Of a stretch of DNA of 25,188 nt, positions 1 to 7,428 are shown piece by piece; the first letter of the stretch is position 1, and the number at the start of each line of letters is the position of its first letter. The DNA lies in assembly GCA_049325415.1 (NCBI GenBank), contig JBMOLL010000003.1:1-25188 (forward strand), in the 5' to 3' direction. Source of the DNA: JBMOLL01 sp049325415 (GTDB lineage: Bacteria; Bacteroidota; Bacteroidia; Bacteroidales; GCA-2748055). Position numbers and translations under genes: made by a program. The notes under the pieces were generated by a model, which was given only the letters and a program-made list of their open reading frames with translations, did no database searches and had not been told where the DNA came from.

Positions 1-623
1 AGCTTAAGTTGCCGGCAGAGCTCTTCGGTCCTGGTTTTGGTGATCCCCTGGAGGACGGTTCCGGCAGGGGCGGTGATAATGCGGTCCTGCTCGTCGGTAA
101 AGAAGAGGTTGGAGCGGCTTCCTTCGGTCAGATGACCCTGTTCGTCGCTCAGGATTGCCTCGTAAATCCCTTCGTTTTTTATAAAGCCGGATACATCGCG
201 GCGAAAATCCCCGAACCATTGTTTAAGCGAAGGATCAGGACGGGTAAAGCGGTAGCTGCGCGTAACGACGCCGGTTTTGTATTGTGCTGCATCGGGATAA
301 CTGTGAGGAATGAAGTAGGATTCGGTGATGCAGACCTCCATATCGCCCGGGTAAGCCAGGATCTTAATATTTCCTTCACTGAAGCCGTTCAGGCCGATCA
401 GCCGGTGCAGGTCCTTCCTGAGCACTTCCATTGCCGGAAGTTCCAGGCACGACGCTGATACGGAGTTCTGGAAACGCCGGTAATGATCCTCAAAGAACAG
501 CAGTTTTCCGGCCATCACCCGGATGACTTCGTAAAAAGGAACTGTTGAGGCGAAGCTTTGTCCGGCTTCGGCCTCAACAGTTTTCCCGTTTATAAGTAGG
601 TAATTTCCTCTGATCTGCTCCAT
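1..623 (-). CDS. Aminotransferase class IV (PabC/IlvE-like), C-terminus cut by window edge
   Basis: The reading frame starts at ATG 623 and runs open off the left edge, giving 207 residues of an expected 270-290. It belongs to the PLP-dependent fold-type IV family (branched-chain aminotransferase, 4-amino-4-deoxychorismate lyase, D-amino-acid aminotransferase). Visible family features are the N-terminal YEVIRVMAGKLLFFEDHYRR block (residues 31-50), a probable PLP-binding Lys134 in PSLKQW, the EAILSDEQGHLTEGSRSN block (155-172) and the PAGTVLQGITKTR region (186-198). The substrate cannot be settled from these motifs, so I give no symbol; PabC-like or IlvE-like are both possible. The start lies one base after the stop of the upstream permease gene, so the two are probably co-transcribed and perhaps translationally coupled. 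Confidence 0.85.
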   Translation of the reverse strand, partial: MEQIRGNYLLINGKTVEAEAGQSFASTVPFYEVIRVMAGKLLFFEDHYRRFQNSVSASCLELPAMEVLRKDLHRLIGLNGFSEGNIKILAYPGDMEVCITESYFIPHSYPDAAQYKTGVVTRSYRFTRPDPSLKQWFGDFRRDVSGFIKNEGIYEAILSDEQGHLTEGSRSNLFFTDEQDRIITAPAGTVLQGITKTRTEELCRQLK

Positions 624-624
624 G

Positions 625-3069
625 CTATTCAATCCGGATCGATTCTGCCGGATTCATCCTGGAGGCTCTAACCGATTGCCAGCTCACGGTGGCCGCAGCA
701 ATGAGGACCGACGCCAGCAAAGTTATAACAAATGTCCATAGAGGGAATGAAATATGATATTCGAAATTCTCCAGCCATTTGTCCATGCCGTACCACACAA
801 GCGGGGCGGCAACAAGGTTCGACAGGATGACCCATTTGGAGAATTCGGCCAGGAAAATATACAGGATCTGGTTCTGTGAAGCGCCCATGACCCTTCGTAT
901 GCCCGTTTCACGGGTCCTTTTGGCGGTCATGAATGCCGACAGCCCGAGCAGCCCCATCGCGGCAATAATAATGGTAAGGGTCGTCAGGGAAGTGAACATA
1001 ATAAAGATGATCCGGTCCTGAGTATACTGTTCCTTAAGCACTTCATCAAGAAAAGTGTACTCAAAAGGATAGACCGGGAGGTATTTGGCCCTGACTTCTT
1101 CTATATAGCGGATGACATCCTGGGTGTTGTTCCCGGTAAGCCGAACAGTCAGCTGTTGCAGGAAGCGGGCGTTCTCATCCCCCAGAAGCCTAATAACAAC
1201 AGGCTCAATAGGATTATGCAGGGATCCGTAATTGAAATCCTTCATTACACCGATGATCTGACCGGGCTGGATATCGTTATTATTGATATTGACCTGGTCC
1301 ATGAATTTTTTCCCGACAGGCTCCTGTCCCCAGCCGAAACGATCCACGGCGGTCTGGTTCACAATGAAATTGTTTCCCGGATCGGAAGGGAACTCCCGGC
1401 TGTAGCCCCGCCCCTTGATAAATTCAAAACCCATCATCTCCACATAGTCAAAGTTGACAAAGAAATTATTGATGGCCTTATCGAGCATCTCTCCGTTTTC
1501 TCCTTCTATTTTCATGACCTGGATCCCCATCGGGCGACCGGGAACAGTGGTGGAAAGACCGGTACCCACCACATCGGGGTTTTTCCGGATCTCTTCACAG
1601 AAGGCTTTTGAATTATTGACCAGGGACGTGTCGTTTAAGGTGATCAGCAACAGGTTCTGTTCATCGAAGCCAAGGTCCTTGTTTTTGATATAGCTTAACT
1701 GGGCCGCTACCACAAGGGTAGCCGAAATCATGAACGCAGATATAGTAAACTGGATAATTACCAGCACTTTCCGTAAACCACCACCGCGGGCCGTTGTTTC
1801 TGTCCCTCCTTTCATAATGGCGATCGGATTGAAAGAAGCCAGGTAGATAGCAGGGTACAGGCCCGATATAAGTCCGGTAAAAAGGCTCAGACCAAGGATG
1901 ATCAGTAATACCTCCGGATTAAAAAGCGATCCGGCGGTGAAGGATTTCTCCGAAAACTCGTTGAAATAGGGTAAAACCAATACGGCTAATCCTGTTGCAA
2001 GGATGCCAGAAATAACTGCGACAATCAGGGATTCGGACAGGAATTGCCGGCGCAGAAGCTGTTTCGGCGCACCGGTTACCTTCCTGACCCCGATTTCCTT
2101 GCTGCGGTTCGCCGCGCGCGCCGTGGTGAGGTTCGTGTAATTGATGCTGGCAATAATCATCAGGAATAGGCCGATGACACCCAGGATGATCACATAATTC
2201 ATATTTCCCAGTGGCTGGTCGTAGCCAAGTTTTTGCGGATGATAATGGATCCGGGTGAGTGGCGTCATCTTCAGGTTGTAGGCACCTTTGATCTGATCGC
2301 CGATCGATTTCATGTATTTTTCATAGAAGGCAGGGAACTTATCCAGGATTGATTTCGGATCGGTGTTCGGCGCCATCAGCACATAGGTATAAACATTGAT
2401 GTTCCAGAACCTCGGGGCACTTCGGTCATTAAATCTTTCCGAGCCCACCTGCTTTTCAATCGTAGCAGCGGAAAGCAGCATATTATAGCGCATGTGGGTG
2501 TTCGAAGGAAGGTCTCGGAATACCCCGGTAATCGTATACTGATCTTTATTAAGCGTTTCCATGCTTTCACCTATCACGTCGGTGCGTCCGAAATACTTCA
2601 TGGCAATCGACTTGCTGATCACAATGTTATTTGGCTCTGTGAGTGCCGTTGCCGGATCACCTTCAATGAATGGAACAGTGAAAATCGAAAATACCGTGGA
2701 GTCGGCCAGCATCAGGCTGTCTTCCTTATGCTTGTCCTCTCCTTTTATAAAGAAAGTTTCGGGTTGCCCAAGGAAACGGCACTGGGCCTCAATTTCCGGA
2801 TATTCATCCATGAGCGTCGGCCCGAGGGGAACCATGGTCAGGGCAAAGGCGTCTTCCTTGTTATCGATAAAGAACCGCGACTCCAGCCGGTAAATCCTGT
2901 CCTTGTTGATATTGTAACGGTCAAAGGTCAGTTCATCTTTCAGGTAAATAAATATGAGAATCACGGATGCCAGCCCGATCGCCAGTCCGAAAATGTTCAG
3001 AAAAGCATAGAACCGGTCCTTCAGTATATTCCTGAAAAGCGCAACGAAGTAATTTTTTATGAGCGACAT
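625..3069 (-). CDS. FtsX/MacB-type ABC transporter permease, 814 aa
   Basis: This is a large inner-membrane permease of the MacB/FtsX family, in the two-module form common in Bacteroidota. In order it shows: a first membrane helix (about 23-43), a MacB-type periplasmic domain (about 45-285), an FtsX block with helices near 292-310, 345-367 and 387-410, a further helix (434-456), a second periplasmic domain, and a C-terminal FtsX block with three helices. Both FtsX blocks carry the typical cytoplasmic motif: NRSKEIGVRKVTGAPKQLLR (321-340) and a TRETGIRRVMGAS copy near the C-terminus. No ATPase gene is adjacent in the window, so a partner ATP-binding protein must be encoded elsewhere. The family exports lipoproteins, peptides or drugs, or transmits mechanical force; the substrate here is unknown. 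A sigma-54-like promoter lies upstream. Confidence 0.93.
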   Translation of the reverse strand: MSLIKNYFVALFRNILKDRFYAFLNIFGLAIGLASVILIFIYLKDELTFDRYNINKDRIYRLESRFFIDNKEDAFALTMVPLGPTLMDEYPEIEAQCRFLGQPETFFIKGEDKHKEDSLMLADSTVFSIFTVPFIEGDPATALTEPNNIVISKSIAMKYFGRTDVIGESMETLNKDQYTITGVFRDLPSNTHMRYNMLLSAATIEKQVGSERFNDRSAPRFWNINVYTYVLMAPNTDPKSILDKFPAFYEKYMKSIGDQIKGAYNLKMTPLTRIHYHPQKLGYDQPLGNMNYVIILGVIGLFLMIIASINYTNLTTARAANRSKEIGVRKVTGAPKQLLRRQFLSESLIVAVISGILATGLAVLVLPYFNEFSEKSFTAGSLFNPEVLLIILGLSLFTGLISGLYPAIYLASFNPIAIMKGGTETTARGGGLRKVLVIIQFTISAFMISATLVVAAQLSYIKNKDLGFDEQNLLLITLNDTSLVNNSKAFCEEIRKNPDVVGTGLSTTVPGRPMGIQVMKIEGENGEMLDKAINNFFVNFDYVEMMGFEFIKGRGYSREFPSDPGNNFIVNQTAVDRFGWGQEPVGKKFMDQVNINNNDIQPGQIIGVMKDFNYGSLHNPIEPVVIRLLGDENARFLQQLTVRLTGNNTQDVIRYIEEVRAKYLPVYPFEYTFLDEVLKEQYTQDRIIFIMFTSLTTLTIIIAAMGLLGLSAFMTAKRTRETGIRRVMGASQNQILYIFLAEFSKWVILSNLVAAPLVWYGMDKWLENFEYHISFPLWTFVITLLASVLIAAATVSWQSVRASRMNPAESIRIE

Positions 3070-3112
3070 GTTTTAAGGTTTTGGTAAAAGCGGAACAAAC
3101 AAAATTTAACAT

Positions 3113-3129
3113 TTCAATAGCTGTGCCAA
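3113..3129 (-). promoter_or_regulatory. Candidate sigma-54 (-24/-12) promoter of the permease gene
   Basis: On the minus strand the sequence reads TTGGCACAGCTATTGAA. Against the sigma-54 consensus TGGCACG-N4-TTGC it keeps the full -24 TGGCAC, the exact spacing and TTG of the -12 element; the differences are A for the G after TGGCAC and A for the C of TTGC. The predicted transcription start would be about 3103, leaving a leader of about 33 bases before ATG 3069. The activator-like palindrome about 85 bp further upstream supports the call. Confidence 0.6.
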
Positions 3130-3203
3130 TATTATTAATGTAAAGAATAACAAGGCCATACGCTTTATAACCCGGCCCTGGTTTTGTTCACTTTTGGAGT
3201 ACA

Positions 3204-3223
3204 GGTGTACGATTTCGTACACC
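3204..3223. promoter_or_regulatory. 20-bp palindrome, candidate enhancer-binding-protein site
   Basis: A perfect inverted repeat has arms GGTGTACGA and TCGTACACC around a TT spacer. It is centred about 86 bp upstream of the -24 element of the permease promoter, a typical distance for an NtrC-type activator site. The regulator itself is not in the window. It could also act on the divergent receiver gene. Confidence 0.6.
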
Positions 3224-3435
3224 CGGTTTCGAAACATAAAGGTCAGGAGCTTAGCTTGTTTTGCAACTATTTCGTCGTTAGTGGAGTTTATTCGGATAAA
3301 GGCAAAGGCTCTCCCGGAGCCGATTCCATGGATATTTTTTAAAATGCCGAGGGAATATTGGATTATTTTATATTTTTACGGTATCAGAACTGTTTGTCCG
3401 ATAAACCTTTCGGATTGCATTAAAGGCTGGACGGA

Positions 3436-3813
3436 ATGGGTAAATTAATTTTTTTTGTAGATGACGACAGGATGATTATCAATCTCCTGGAATACACCTT
3501 TCAAAGCAGGCAAAAATATACGGTCAGATCCTTTTCATCCGGAGAGGCCTGTCTCGAACACCTGAACGAAAGGCCTGACCTGATCGTGCTGGACCATGTG
3601 CTGAGCGGGCCGGGACATGACGGAATGGACGGACTGGAAACCCTTCTCGAAATCCGCAAAACGGATAAAAAAATTCCTGTTATTGTGCTGACGGGTCATG
3701 GCGACGACAAGCTTCTTTCCCGCTTTATGGACGCCGGTGTGAAAAGATTCCTGACAAAAGACGATTTTTTTGTGGATTCACTGATGGAATCCATAGATCA
3801 GCTGCTAAACTGA
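3436..3813 (+). CDS. Stand-alone CheY-like response regulator receiver
   Basis: This 125-residue protein is a single receiver domain without output domain. The acidic pocket is D9-D10-D11, the phosphoacceptor is D53 in IVLDHVL, the switch threonine is T86 in VLTGHG, and the conserved lysine is K108 in FLTKDD. The loop after D53 (GPGHDGMDG) is a few residues longer than in CheY. Such proteins pass phosphoryl groups to other proteins or bind a partner when phosphorylated. No histidine kinase is nearby, so partner and process are unknown. The start at 3436 keeps the usual short N-terminus before the first beta strand. It stands alone on its strand, with about 150 bases before the next gene, which has its own promoter. 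Confidence 0.88.
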   Translation: MGKLIFFVDDDRMIINLLEYTFQSRQKYTVRSFSSGEACLEHLNERPDLIVLDHVLSGPGHDGMDGLETLLEIRKTDKKIPVIVLTGHGDDKLLSRFMDAGVKRFLTKDDFFVDSLMESIDQLLN

Positions 3814-3938
3814 TCCCTCTGTTTTCTCTCCCCCCTGGCCTGTCGCCGGGATAAGCCCTGATGTACTTTCTGTTTACAGGGTGTAAAACAAAGAGTTATA
3901 CTTCGTAAAGAATATTTTTTTTATATCAGATTTCTTTT

Positions 3939-3946
3939 TATTTTTG
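3939..3946 (+). promoter_or_regulatory. Bacteroidota -7 element (TATTTTTG) of the DUF177-rpmF-plsX-fabH operon
   Basis: TATTTTTG matches the TAnnTTTG -7 element of the main Bacteroidota sigma factor. No clear TTG is seen at the -33 position, where the DNA is a run of T. Initiation near 3952 would give a leader of about a dozen bases before ATG 3965. It overlaps an upstream in-frame TTG at 3944, which argues against that codon as the translation start. Confidence 0.55.
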
Positions 3947-3964
3947 CGGACCGAAATTTTGCCT

Positions 3965-4507
3965 ATGCGAAAAAGAAACAGTGAGTTTTCCGTTCGCTTA
4001 TCTGGCGTGGGTGACGGACAACATACCTATGATTTCGGACTGGATCAGAAGTTCTTTGGCGGATTTGACAACCCGGAACTCAATGACGGTGCGGTGAAAG
4101 CCGTTGTCGTTTACGAGAAAAAAGGGAGTATCAGAAAACTGGAGTTCAGCCTCGACGGAGCCGTATCCGTTCTGTGCGACCGATGTCTCGAATTCTATTC
4201 CCAGCCTGTAAGTATTCAGGAATACCTGATACTTAAGGGAGGAGAAGAACTGGCCGACATCGATGAACACCTGCTTATGGTACCAGAAGATCTTTATGAA
4301 CTGGATCTTTCTCAGTACCTGTATGAATTTTTAATTCTGAACCTCCCCCTGAAGAAGGTCCATCCTGACCTGAAACCCGGGGTGCCGGGCTGCAGCAGGG
4401 AGATGCTGGACCGGCTCAAAACGCTGAGGCCTGAAAAAAAAGAAAAAAAGGCTGAAGGAACGGATCCCCGATGGAATGCATTGAAGGATTTAATGGATAA
4501 AGAATAA
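3965..4507 (+). CDS. DUF177 / YceD-family protein
   Basis: This 180-residue protein belongs to the DUF177 (YceD) family, whose gene sits immediately before rpmF in very many bacteria. The family hallmarks are visible: a CDRCLE motif in the middle of the protein, an acidic stretch (ADIDEHLLMVPEDLYELDL), a PLKKVHPDLKPG segment and the C-terminal DPRWNALKDL. A lysine/glutamate-rich linker precedes that end. Family members have been linked to 23S rRNA and ribosome biogenesis, but the exact role is not settled. I take ATG 3965 rather than the in-frame TTG at 3944, because the latter lies inside the promoter element. It is 12 bp ahead of rpmF, so the two are co-transcribed. Confidence 0.9.
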   Translation: MRKRNSEFSVRLSGVGDGQHTYDFGLDQKFFGGFDNPELNDGAVKAVVVYEKKGSIRKLEFSLDGAVSVLCDRCLEFYSQPVSIQEYLILKGGEELADIDEHLLMVPEDLYELDLSQYLYEFLILNLPLKKVHPDLKPGVPGCSREMLDRLKTLRPEKKEKKAEGTDPRWNALKDLMDKE

Positions 4508-4519
4508 AAACAGAATAAA

Positions 4520-4711
4520 ATGGCACATCCGAAGAGAAGATTCTCAAAAACCAGGACAAGCAAGAGGCGTACTCATTACAAAGCCGAGGCTCCTACGCTC
4601 TCTACATGCCCGACCACGGGTACTGTTCACCAGCGTCACCGGGCCTATTATGTCGACGGAAACCTTTATTATAAAGGAAAACTCGTTATTGATGCTGAAG
4701 CAGGGGCCTGA
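4520..4711 (+). CDS. rpmF: 50S ribosomal protein L32
   Basis: This 63-residue basic protein begins with the L32 signature MAHPKRRFSKTRTSKRRTH. L32 is a component of the large ribosomal subunit. In many bacteria its C-terminal half carries a four-cysteine zinc ribbon; here only C30 remains (STCPTTGTVHQRHR), so this is a zinc-free (C-minus) form, as I recall for many Bacteroidota. The gene is in the conserved position between DUF177 and plsX. Confidence 0.96.
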   Translation: MAHPKRRFSKTRTSKRRTHYKAEAPTLSTCPTTGTVHQRHRAYYVDGNLYYKGKLVIDAEAGA

Positions 4712-4751
4712 TAGCCCTGCCCTGCTCAACTGAGCAGAAACAAGATCAGAT

Positions 4752-5696
4752 ATGCGGATTGGCATAGATATGATGGGAGGGGACTTTGCTCCGGATGTAA
4801 CCGTTTCCGGAAGTGTTCTCGCCCGAAAGGAGCTACCCGCTGATGCCGAGATCGTTTTAATCGGGGACAAGGATTTGATCCGGGAAACCGCCGAAAAGAA
4901 GGGTCTGGATGTCAGCGAGTTTGATATTATTGATGCCCGTGCCCGTGTACATATGGGCGATCATCCGCTGAAAGCTTTCAAGGAAAAACCCGGTTCCGGG
5001 CTCTTTGAAGGATTAAGAATGCTGAAAAGGAGAGAACTTGACGGCTTCTGCAGCGCCGGGAATACCGGGGCCATGATGATCGGGGCCATGCAGATCATTA
5101 CTCCTATACCCGGGATAATCCGCCCGGCCATTTCCACCGTGATACCCAATATTTCCGGGAACAATTCTATTTTGCTGGATGTCGGACTGAATCCCGATGC
5201 CCGGCCCGATGTTCTCTATCAGTATGGGATCCTTGGATCGGTGTACAGCACCATTGTCACCGGTATACCCCTTCCCACTGTCAGTCTTTTAAACCTTGGC
5301 AGTGAAGAGGATAAAGGCAACCTGGTTGTTAAAAGCACCTTCCAGCTGATGAAGGATTCCACCGACTTTAATTTTATCGGAAACATAGAAGGGAATGAAC
5401 TTTTTGTCGGAAACAAAGCTGATGTCATAGTCTGCGACGGTTTCACCGGCAATGTGGTTCTGAAGGAAGCAGAAGCTTTTTACCGCCTGGTCTCGATGAA
5501 AGGAATATGTAACGGGTATTTCGAAATGTTCAATTTTGAAAATTTTGGAGGAACAGTGATCCTTGGAGTACAGGCTCCGGTAGTGATCGGACACGGGGTG
5601 TCGACGGAAAAAGCAATTAAACAGATGATTCTTCATACCCTGGAAGTTGCCGGGGCAGGTATGATTCAAACCATTAAAGACGCACTGGACAAATGA
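4752..5696 (+). CDS. plsX: Phosphate acyltransferase PlsX
   Basis: PlsX converts acyl-ACP and phosphate to acyl-phosphate, the acyl donor for PlsY in the first step of phospholipid synthesis. It is a peripheral cytoplasmic enzyme. The 314-residue protein has the N-terminal GIDMMGGDFAP motif (3-13), GNTGAMM near 103-109, LDVGLNPDARPD, CDGFTGNVVLKE and a C-terminal GHG-containing segment. The length is slightly shorter than the usual 330-345. It follows rpmF by 40 bp, and its stop overlaps the start of fabH by four bases (ATGA), so the two enzymes feeding acyl chains to lipids are translationally coupled. Confidence 0.97.
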   Translation: MRIGIDMMGGDFAPDVTVSGSVLARKELPADAEIVLIGDKDLIRETAEKKGLDVSEFDIIDARARVHMGDHPLKAFKEKPGSGLFEGLRMLKRRELDGFCSAGNTGAMMIGAMQIITPIPGIIRPAISTVIPNISGNNSILLDVGLNPDARPDVLYQYGILGSVYSTIVTGIPLPTVSLLNLGSEEDKGNLVVKSTFQLMKDSTDFNFIGNIEGNELFVGNKADVIVCDGFTGNVVLKEAEAFYRLVSMKGICNGYFEMFNFENFGGTVILGVQAPVVIGHGVSTEKAIKQMILHTLEVAGAGMIQTIKDALDK

Positions 5697-6694
5697 GCAA
5701 GATTTATGCTGGAATAACCGGGATTCATGGCTGGGTGCCGGAATATCGTCTGACCAATGATGAACTGAGTACCATGGTTGATACCACCGATGAGTGGATA
5801 ATGCAGCGGATCGGGATCAAGGAAAGAAGGATACTGAAAGGGGAAGGGAAAGCCACCTCCGACCTGGGAACAGAGGCAGTTCTTGGTTTACTAGAAAAAA
5901 CCTCCACCGATCCCGGCGAAATTGAAGTGGTGATCTGTGCCACGATTACCGCCGATATGCACTTCCCTGCAACAGCCAACCTTATTTCGGATAAAGCGGG
6001 AATAAAAAACGCCTGGAGTTTTGATGTCGGCGCAGCCTGTTCCGGATTCCTTTTTGCCCTGGAAGTGGGCGCCGGACTGATCAGTTCCAGGAAGTACAAA
6101 AAAATCATTGTGGTAGGGGCCGATAAAATGTCGGCAATTACCGACTATACCGACCGTACAACCTGCCCGCTCTTCGGTGACGGAGCCGGAGCTGTTCTCC
6201 TGGAGCCGGTCGACGGGGAATACGGGATCCGCGATTCCATTCTTGAAACCGACGGCTCGGGAGCCAAACATCTCCATATGAAGGCTGGCGGTTCTCTCAG
6301 GCCTCCCACGCATGAAACGGTCGATGCTCGAGAGCACTTTGTATACCAGGAAGGTCAGGCCGTGTTTAAATTCGCGGTATCCAAGATGGCTGATGTCGCT
6401 GTCGACATCATGAAAAGAAATCAGATTTCCCCTGAAGAACTGGCCTGGCTGGTTCCCCACCAGGCAAATATGCGGATAATTGAAGCCGTTGCCCGGCGAA
6501 TGGAGATATCCCGGGAGAAGGTCATGATCAATATTCAGAAATACGGGAACACCACTGCGGCTACCATCCCGCTATGCCTCTGGGAATGGGAACCTCAGCT
6601 GAAAAAAGGCGACAAGATCATTCTTGCGGCTTTTGGCGGGGGCTTTACCTGGGGATCAACCTACCTGGTCTGGGCTTACGACGGCCAGAAATAG
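5693..6694 (+). CDS. fabH: 3-oxoacyl-[ACP] synthase III (KAS III)
   Basis: FabH condenses acetyl-CoA (or a branched acyl-CoA) with malonyl-ACP and starts each fatty-acid chain. The 333-residue protein shows the thiolase-fold catalytic triad: C116 in GAACSGF, H256 in VPHQANMRI and N286 in KYGNTTAATIP. The C-terminal FGGGFTWG motif is also present. Length and motif order are normal. The start overlaps the plsX stop by ATGA. Bacteroidota make iso- and anteiso-branched fatty acids, so a preference for branched primers is likely, but the sequence alone does not show it. I see no clear terminator in the roughly 85 bases between this gene and the next promoter. Confidence 0.97.
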   Translation: MSKIYAGITGIHGWVPEYRLTNDELSTMVDTTDEWIMQRIGIKERRILKGEGKATSDLGTEAVLGLLEKTSTDPGEIEVVICATITADMHFPATANLISDKAGIKNAWSFDVGAACSGFLFALEVGAGLISSRKYKKIIVVGADKMSAITDYTDRTTCPLFGDGAGAVLLEPVDGEYGIRDSILETDGSGAKHLHMKAGGSLRPPTHETVDAREHFVYQEGQAVFKFAVSKMADVAVDIMKRNQISPEELAWLVPHQANMRIIEAVARRMEISREKVMINIQKYGNTTAATIPLCLWEWEPQLKKGDKIILAAFGGGFTWGSTYLVWAYDGQK

Positions 6695-6779
6695 ATGGAC
6701 AAAAACCCGGAAGGAAAAAATGATGCTTACAGCCGGTGAATACAGCGGGCAGGGGCGGAAGGTTGAACGAAATATTTTT

Positions 6780-6787
6780 TATCTTTG
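6780..6787 (+). promoter_or_regulatory. -7 element (TATCTTTG) of the bactofilin-atp operon
   Basis: TATCTTTG fits TAnnTTTG exactly and lies 46 bases before the bactofilin ATG. A TTG at 6763-6765 is closer than the usual 19-21 bp spacing, so the -33 part is weak. It is the best promoter candidate for the whole downstream operon. Confidence 0.55.
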
Positions 6788-6833
6788 ACAGTTATCCTTA
6801 TTATTATTGTGGATCAAATAATCTTCTGAAAAA

Positions 6834-7208
6834 ATGGCAAAGGTACCAGAAGTCGATAATACCAGTAAAATCAACATAATAGGTGTTGGGACCAGCATTG
6901 AAGGCAACATTACTTCCAGTGAGAACATCCGTTTCGACGGCATCCTGGTTGGTAACCTCACCACGAAAGGAAAAGTATTTATCGGCCAGTCCGGAAAAGT
7001 TGTCGGCGAAATCCGCTGCAAAAACTGCGAGATCGAAGGCGTTGTGGAAGGCAAAGTGCTTGTTGATGAGTTGTTGTCGCTCAGAGCCATGTCAAAACTC
7101 TACGGGGATATTCACACGGGCAAACTGGCCATTGAGCCCGGTGCAATCTTTACCGGAAAATGCGATATGGGTGGCAAAAAAGGAACAGAAACCGAGCAAA
7201 AAGCCTAG
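6834..7208 (+). CDS. Bactofilin (polymer-forming cytoskeletal protein)
   Basis: This 124-residue protein is a bactofilin (DUF583). A short unstructured N-terminus is followed by a right-handed beta-helix built of short repeats rich in G, V, I and K: ENIRFDGILVGNLTTKGKV, GKVVGEIRCKNCEIEGVVEG and SKLYGDIHTGKLAIEPGA are successive turns. A glycine/lysine-rich tail follows. Bactofilins polymerise without nucleotide and act as scaffolds at the inner face of the membrane in cell shape, cell-wall synthesis or polar assembly. The gene is first in the atp operon, and its end overlaps the AtpZ-like gene. Whether it has a role in ATP synthase placement is not known. Confidence 0.92.
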   Translation: MAKVPEVDNTSKINIIGVGTSIEGNITSSENIRFDGILVGNLTTKGKVFIGQSGKVVGEIRCKNCEIEGVVEGKVLVDELLSLRAMSKLYGDIHTGKLAIEPGAIFTGKCDMGGKKGTETEQKA

Positions 7209-7428
7209 CGAACCGGAAAATTCCTCCTCGCTGAAAAAGTACGCCAGGTATTCCGGCATGGCCTTTCAAATGCTGGCCATTATACTTATCTTCCTCTGGG
7301 CCGGCCGGAAACTGGATGAACATGCCGGAAGAGAAAAACCTCTTTATACAGCCATCCTGACACTGCTGGGGGTAATCGTGTCCCTCTACATCACCCTGAA
7401 GGACCTCATTTCATCGAACAATGACTGA
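7171..7428 (+). CDS. AtpZ/AtpI-like F0 accessory protein
   Basis: This 85-residue protein has two membrane helices (about residues 31-46 and 60-80) joined by a short loop with GRKLDEHAGREKP, the pattern of the AtpZ-like family that accompanies F-type ATP synthase genes. Family members are thought to help c-ring assembly or ion transport. The open frame continues upstream inside the bactofilin gene, but no homologous sequence is visible there. I choose GTG 7171, which gives a short lysine-rich N-terminus (VAKKEQKPSKKPSEPE) typical of the family and a 38-bp overlap with bactofilin. The stop overlaps the next gene by 8 bases. Confidence 0.85.
   Translation: MAKKEQKPSKKPSEPENSSSLKKYARYSGMAFQMLAIILIFLWAGRKLDEHAGREKPLYTAILTLLGVIVSLYITLKDLISSNND

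Larger units (their letters stand above)
3070..3435. other. 366-bp non-coding divergent region
   Basis: This stretch separates the minus-strand permease gene from the plus-strand receiver gene. I find no credible protein in it. It holds the candidate sigma-54 promoter (3113-3129) and the palindrome (3204-3223) listed separately. A further short palindrome, GTTTCGAAAC, lies at 3226-3235. No exact TAnnTTTG element is present for the receiver gene; the nearest match is TATTTTTA at 3371-3378, without a well-spaced -33 element. Confidence 0.7.

Noticed and set aside
3194..3448. 84-residue open frame on the plus strand before the receiver gene
   Set aside because: It starts at TTG inside the regulatory region, has no recognisable features, covers the palindrome, and overlaps the true receiver start in another frame.
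3830..3895. Short inverted repeats after the receiver gene (CCCTGGC/GCCGGG and CCCTG/CAGGG)
   Set aside because: The stems are short or bulged, and no T-run follows on either strand, so I cannot support a terminator.
6883..7170. Upstream extension of the AtpZ-like frame inside the bactofilin gene
   Set aside because: The sequence there looks like a frame shadow of bactofilin (serine/lysine/arginine-rich, no family similarity), so GTG 7171 is the better start.
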